A stretch of DNA of 50,882 nt, taken from assembly GCA_016281385.1 (NCBI GenBank), contig JAEEIN010000126.1, forward strand, positions 1-50,882. Reading direction: 5' to 3'. Source of the stretch: Lachnospiraceae bacterium (GTDB lineage Bacteria; Bacillota; Clostridia; Lachnospirales; Lachnospiraceae). The notes under the pieces are model-generated. The model did no database searches, was not told where the DNA came from, and worked only from the letters and a program-made list of their open reading frames with translations. The translations under genes were made by a program, and so were the position numbers. Each line of letters begins with the position of its first letter. Positions within the stretch are counted from its first letter, which is position 1. This document shows, in pieces, positions 49,305 through 50,882 of this stretch.

Positions 49305-50330
49305 ATGGAAAAAGCAAACATCGATTGGTCCGGAATTGGCTTCGGATATCTTCCCACAGCCAAAAGATTCGTTTCCAACTATAAAAACGGAGCGTGGGAT
49401 GACGGCGTTCTTACCGAGGATGATAAGGTCGTCATCAGTGAGTGCGCAGGTGTTATCCAGTATGCGCAGACATGTTTTGAAGGCTTAAAGGCCTATACAA
49501 CAGAGGACGGACATATCGTGTGCTTCCGCCCTGACTTAAACGCTGAGCGTATGCTTGACTCTGCAGCACGTCTTGAAATGCCTCAGTTCCCCAAGGACAG
49601 ATTTATCCAGGCAGTTGTTGATGTGGTTGCAGCCAACGAAGCTTACGTTCCCCCTTACGGAACGGGCGCAACCTTATATATCCGCCCCGTAATGTTCGCA
49701 ACTTCTCCCGTTATCGGAGTTAAGCCTGCGGCAGAGTATCAGTTCAGGATCTTCACAACACCCGTAGGTCCTTACTTCAAAGGCGGTATCAAGCCCCTTA
49801 CCATCAGAATTTCAGACTTTGACCGTGCGGCTCCTCACGGAACCGGACATATCAAGGCCGGACTTAACTACGCAATGAGCCTTTACGCTATCGTAGATGC
49901 TCACAATCAGGGCTTTGACGAGAACATGTATCTTGATGCAGCTACAAGGACAAAGGTTGAAGAGACCGGTGGTGCAAACTTCATCTTCGTAACCAAGGAC
50001 GGAAAGGTAGTTACACCCAAGTCAAACAGCATTCTTCCTTCCATCACAAGAAGATCCATCATGTATGTTGCAAAGAACATCTTAGGTCTTGAAGCTGAGG
50101 AAAGAGAAGTTTACAAGGATGAACTTAAGGATATGGCAGAATGCGGACTTTGCGGTACCGCAGCCGTAATCTCTCCTGTCGGAAAGATCGTTGATCACGG
50201 CACAGAGATCTGCCTTCCCAGCGGCATGAACGATATGGGACCTGTTACAAAGAAGCTTTACGATACTCTTACAGGAATTCAGATGGGAAGAATTGAAGCT
50301 CCCGAAGGCTGGATCAAGGTTATCAAGTAA
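49305..50330 (+). CDS. ilvE: Branched-chain amino acid aminotransferase
   Basis: Fold-type IV PLP enzyme (341 residues) making leucine, isoleucine and valine from their 2-oxo acids with glutamate. The PLP-binding Lys184 lies in HGTGHIKAGLNYAMS. QTCFEGLKAY, RPDLNAERMLDSA, TGATLYIRPVMFAT and KVEETGGANFIFV are the other family blocks. The long form (about 340-350 residues, with the WDDG lead) is the BCAT type closer to the eukaryotic enzymes than to the 300-residue E. coli IlvE. It has its own promoter and terminator, so it is expressed alone. Specificity for branched-chain over other amino acids is by family. Confidence 0.94.
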   Translation: MEKANIDWSGIGFGYLPTAKRFVSNYKNGAWDDGVLTEDDKVVISECAGVIQYAQTCFEGLKAYTTEDGHIVCFRPDLNAERMLDSAARLEMPQFPKDRFIQAVVDVVAANEAYVPPYGTGATLYIRPVMFATSPVIGVKPAAEYQFRIFTTPVGPYFKGGIKPLTIRISDFDRAAPHGTGHIKAGLNYAMSLYAIVDAHNQGFDENMYLDAATRTKVEETGGANFIFVTKDGKVVTPKSNSILPSITRRSIMYVAKNILGLEAEEREVYKDELKDMAECGLCGTAAVISPVGKIVDHGTEICLPSGMNDMGPVTKKLYDTLTGIQMGRIEAPEGWIKVIK

Positions 50331-50343
50331 TTCATTTACAGTC

Positions 50344-50390
50344 ACAAAAAAAGGCGCCTCGCGAAATTCGCGAGACGCCTTATTTATTTA
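50344..50390. terminator. Bidirectional terminator between ilvE and the permease gene
   Basis: Fifteen-base arms 50351-50365 and 50367-50381 with one C-A mismatch, T-rich after ilvE, and a run of seven Ts on the minus strand after the permease gene. Confidence 0.88.
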
Positions 50391-50391
50391 C

Positions 50392-50882
50392 TTACTCGGC
50401 CTTTTTCTTTTTGATTGAAAGAACCTTGTTTGTAATGATACCGAGGATAAGTGCACATGCAACCTCTGTGATGGTAACATCGCCGAAGTTAAGTGAAAGT
50501 CCGCCGATACCGGAGATAAGGATCACAGATACGGTGAAAAGATTTGTGTTGTCGTTTAAGTCAACGTTCTGGATCATCTTAAGACCGGATACTGCGATGA
50601 ATCCGTAAAGAGCTACACAAACACCGCCCATTACGCAGTTGGGGATCGTTGCAAGGAAGGTAACGAAAGGAGCTACGAAAGAAGCAATGATCGCCATGCA
50701 AGCTGTGGTAAGGATGGTAACGATGGAAGCGTTTCCGGAAATAGCTACACAGCCAACTGACTCACCGTATGTGGTGTTGGGACATCCGCCGAAGAATGCA
50801 CCTGCGATGGAGCCGACACCGTCACCGAGAAGTGTTCTGTGAAGACCGGGATCTTCAAGAAGGTCTCTTTCAATGATGGAAG
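50392..50882 (-). CDS. Uracil/xanthine permease, NCS2 family (partial, cut by right window edge)
   Basis: C-terminal part (about 162 residues) of a nucleobase transporter of the UraA type; full proteins have about 420-450 residues. The frame is open from the right edge. GDGVGSIAGAFFGGCPNTTYGESVG includes the TTYGE motif, whose Glu contacts the nucleobase in UraA. NCVMGGVCVALYGFIAVSGLKM and LNFGDVTITEVACALI are the last transmembrane blocks, and a Lys-rich tail ends it. The NTTYGE version suggests uracil over xanthine. Confidence 0.92.
   Translation of the reverse strand, partial: SIIERDLLEDPGLHRTLLGDGVGSIAGAFFGGCPNTTYGESVGCVAISGNASIVTILTTACMAIIASFVAPFVTFLATIPNCVMGGVCVALYGFIAVSGLKMIQNVDLNDNTNLFTVSVILISGIGGLSLNFGDVTITEVACALILGIITNKVLSIKKKKAE

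Noticed and set aside
1-50882. CRISPR array, insertion sequence or prophage
   Set aside because: No regularly spaced repeats, transposase, integrase or phage structural motif seen on either strand. The only strong repeats are the Tad inverted repeat, terminators and intragenic protein repeats.

Overview
The window reads as chromosomal DNA from a low-to-mid GC, motile Firmicute, most probably a Lachnospiraceae (Butyrivibrio/Roseburia-like) bacterium. Reasons: strong AGGAGG-type ribosome sites and sigma-A style promoters; the Clostridia-type block guanylate-kinase-like - yaaR - holB - yaaT - trmN6; a Gram-positive Tad (Flp) pilus operon; a flagellin locus; and a secreted protein with acidic 'SANDI' repeats and glucan/cell-wall-binding repeats. 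The genus is an inference. No phage, transposase, integrase or CRISPR array is visible.

Layout. 1-4.3 kb (minus strand): split transketolase (C-terminal half cut by the window edge), AraD, a SpoU-type rRNA methyltransferase, Lgt and acyl carrier protein with its own consensus promoter. 4.4-10.1 kb (minus): TrmN6, YaaT/PSP1, HolB, YaaR, a guanylate-kinase-like protein, and a diguanylate cyclase with a sugar-binding-type sensor. 10.3-12.9 kb: divergent murG, then a HIT protein and a flavodoxin-SCP2 fusion. 12.9-21.8 kb (minus): an 11-gene Tad operon (two prepilin peptidases, TadZ-like, CpaF/TadA, TadB, TadC, a 58-residue Flp1 pilin, a DUF5702-like protein, two TadE-like proteins, a DUF6382-like membrane protein) behind one good promoter. 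Inside it a perfect 20-bp inverted repeat flanks the start of a TadE-like gene. 22.0-26.4 kb (minus): FliS, flagellin and a 901-residue protein with a FliK-like C-terminal domain. 26.4-31.4 kb (minus): GlgB and a 977-residue TPR / acidic / degenerate AAA protein, then tRNA-Lys. 31.7-37.6 kb (plus): a 1378-residue secreted repeat protein and Pgi. 37.6-41.8 kb (minus): ExoA, RsmA, TatD and two polytopic membrane proteins. 41.9-50.3 kb (plus): a DHH phosphoesterase followed closely by a TIR-transmembrane-beta-propeller protein, an AGCS symporter, an AraC regulator and a branched-chain aminotransferase; a convergent uracil permease is cut by the right edge.

How they work together: most genes are housekeeping (pentose phosphate, lipoprotein, fatty-acid carrier, DNA replication, cell wall, glycogen, rRNA maturation). 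The accessory content is surface and signalling: the pilus, flagellum, secreted wall-binding protein, c-di-GMP synthesis and the TIR-propeller membrane receptor. The most interesting candidates are (1) the inverted repeat that may make the 5' end of a Tad minor-pilin-like gene invertible or structurally regulated, because the flipped arrangement restores an in-frame ATG, and (2) the DHH phosphoesterase plus TIR-TM-propeller pair, which resembles a nucleotide-signalling or defence module.
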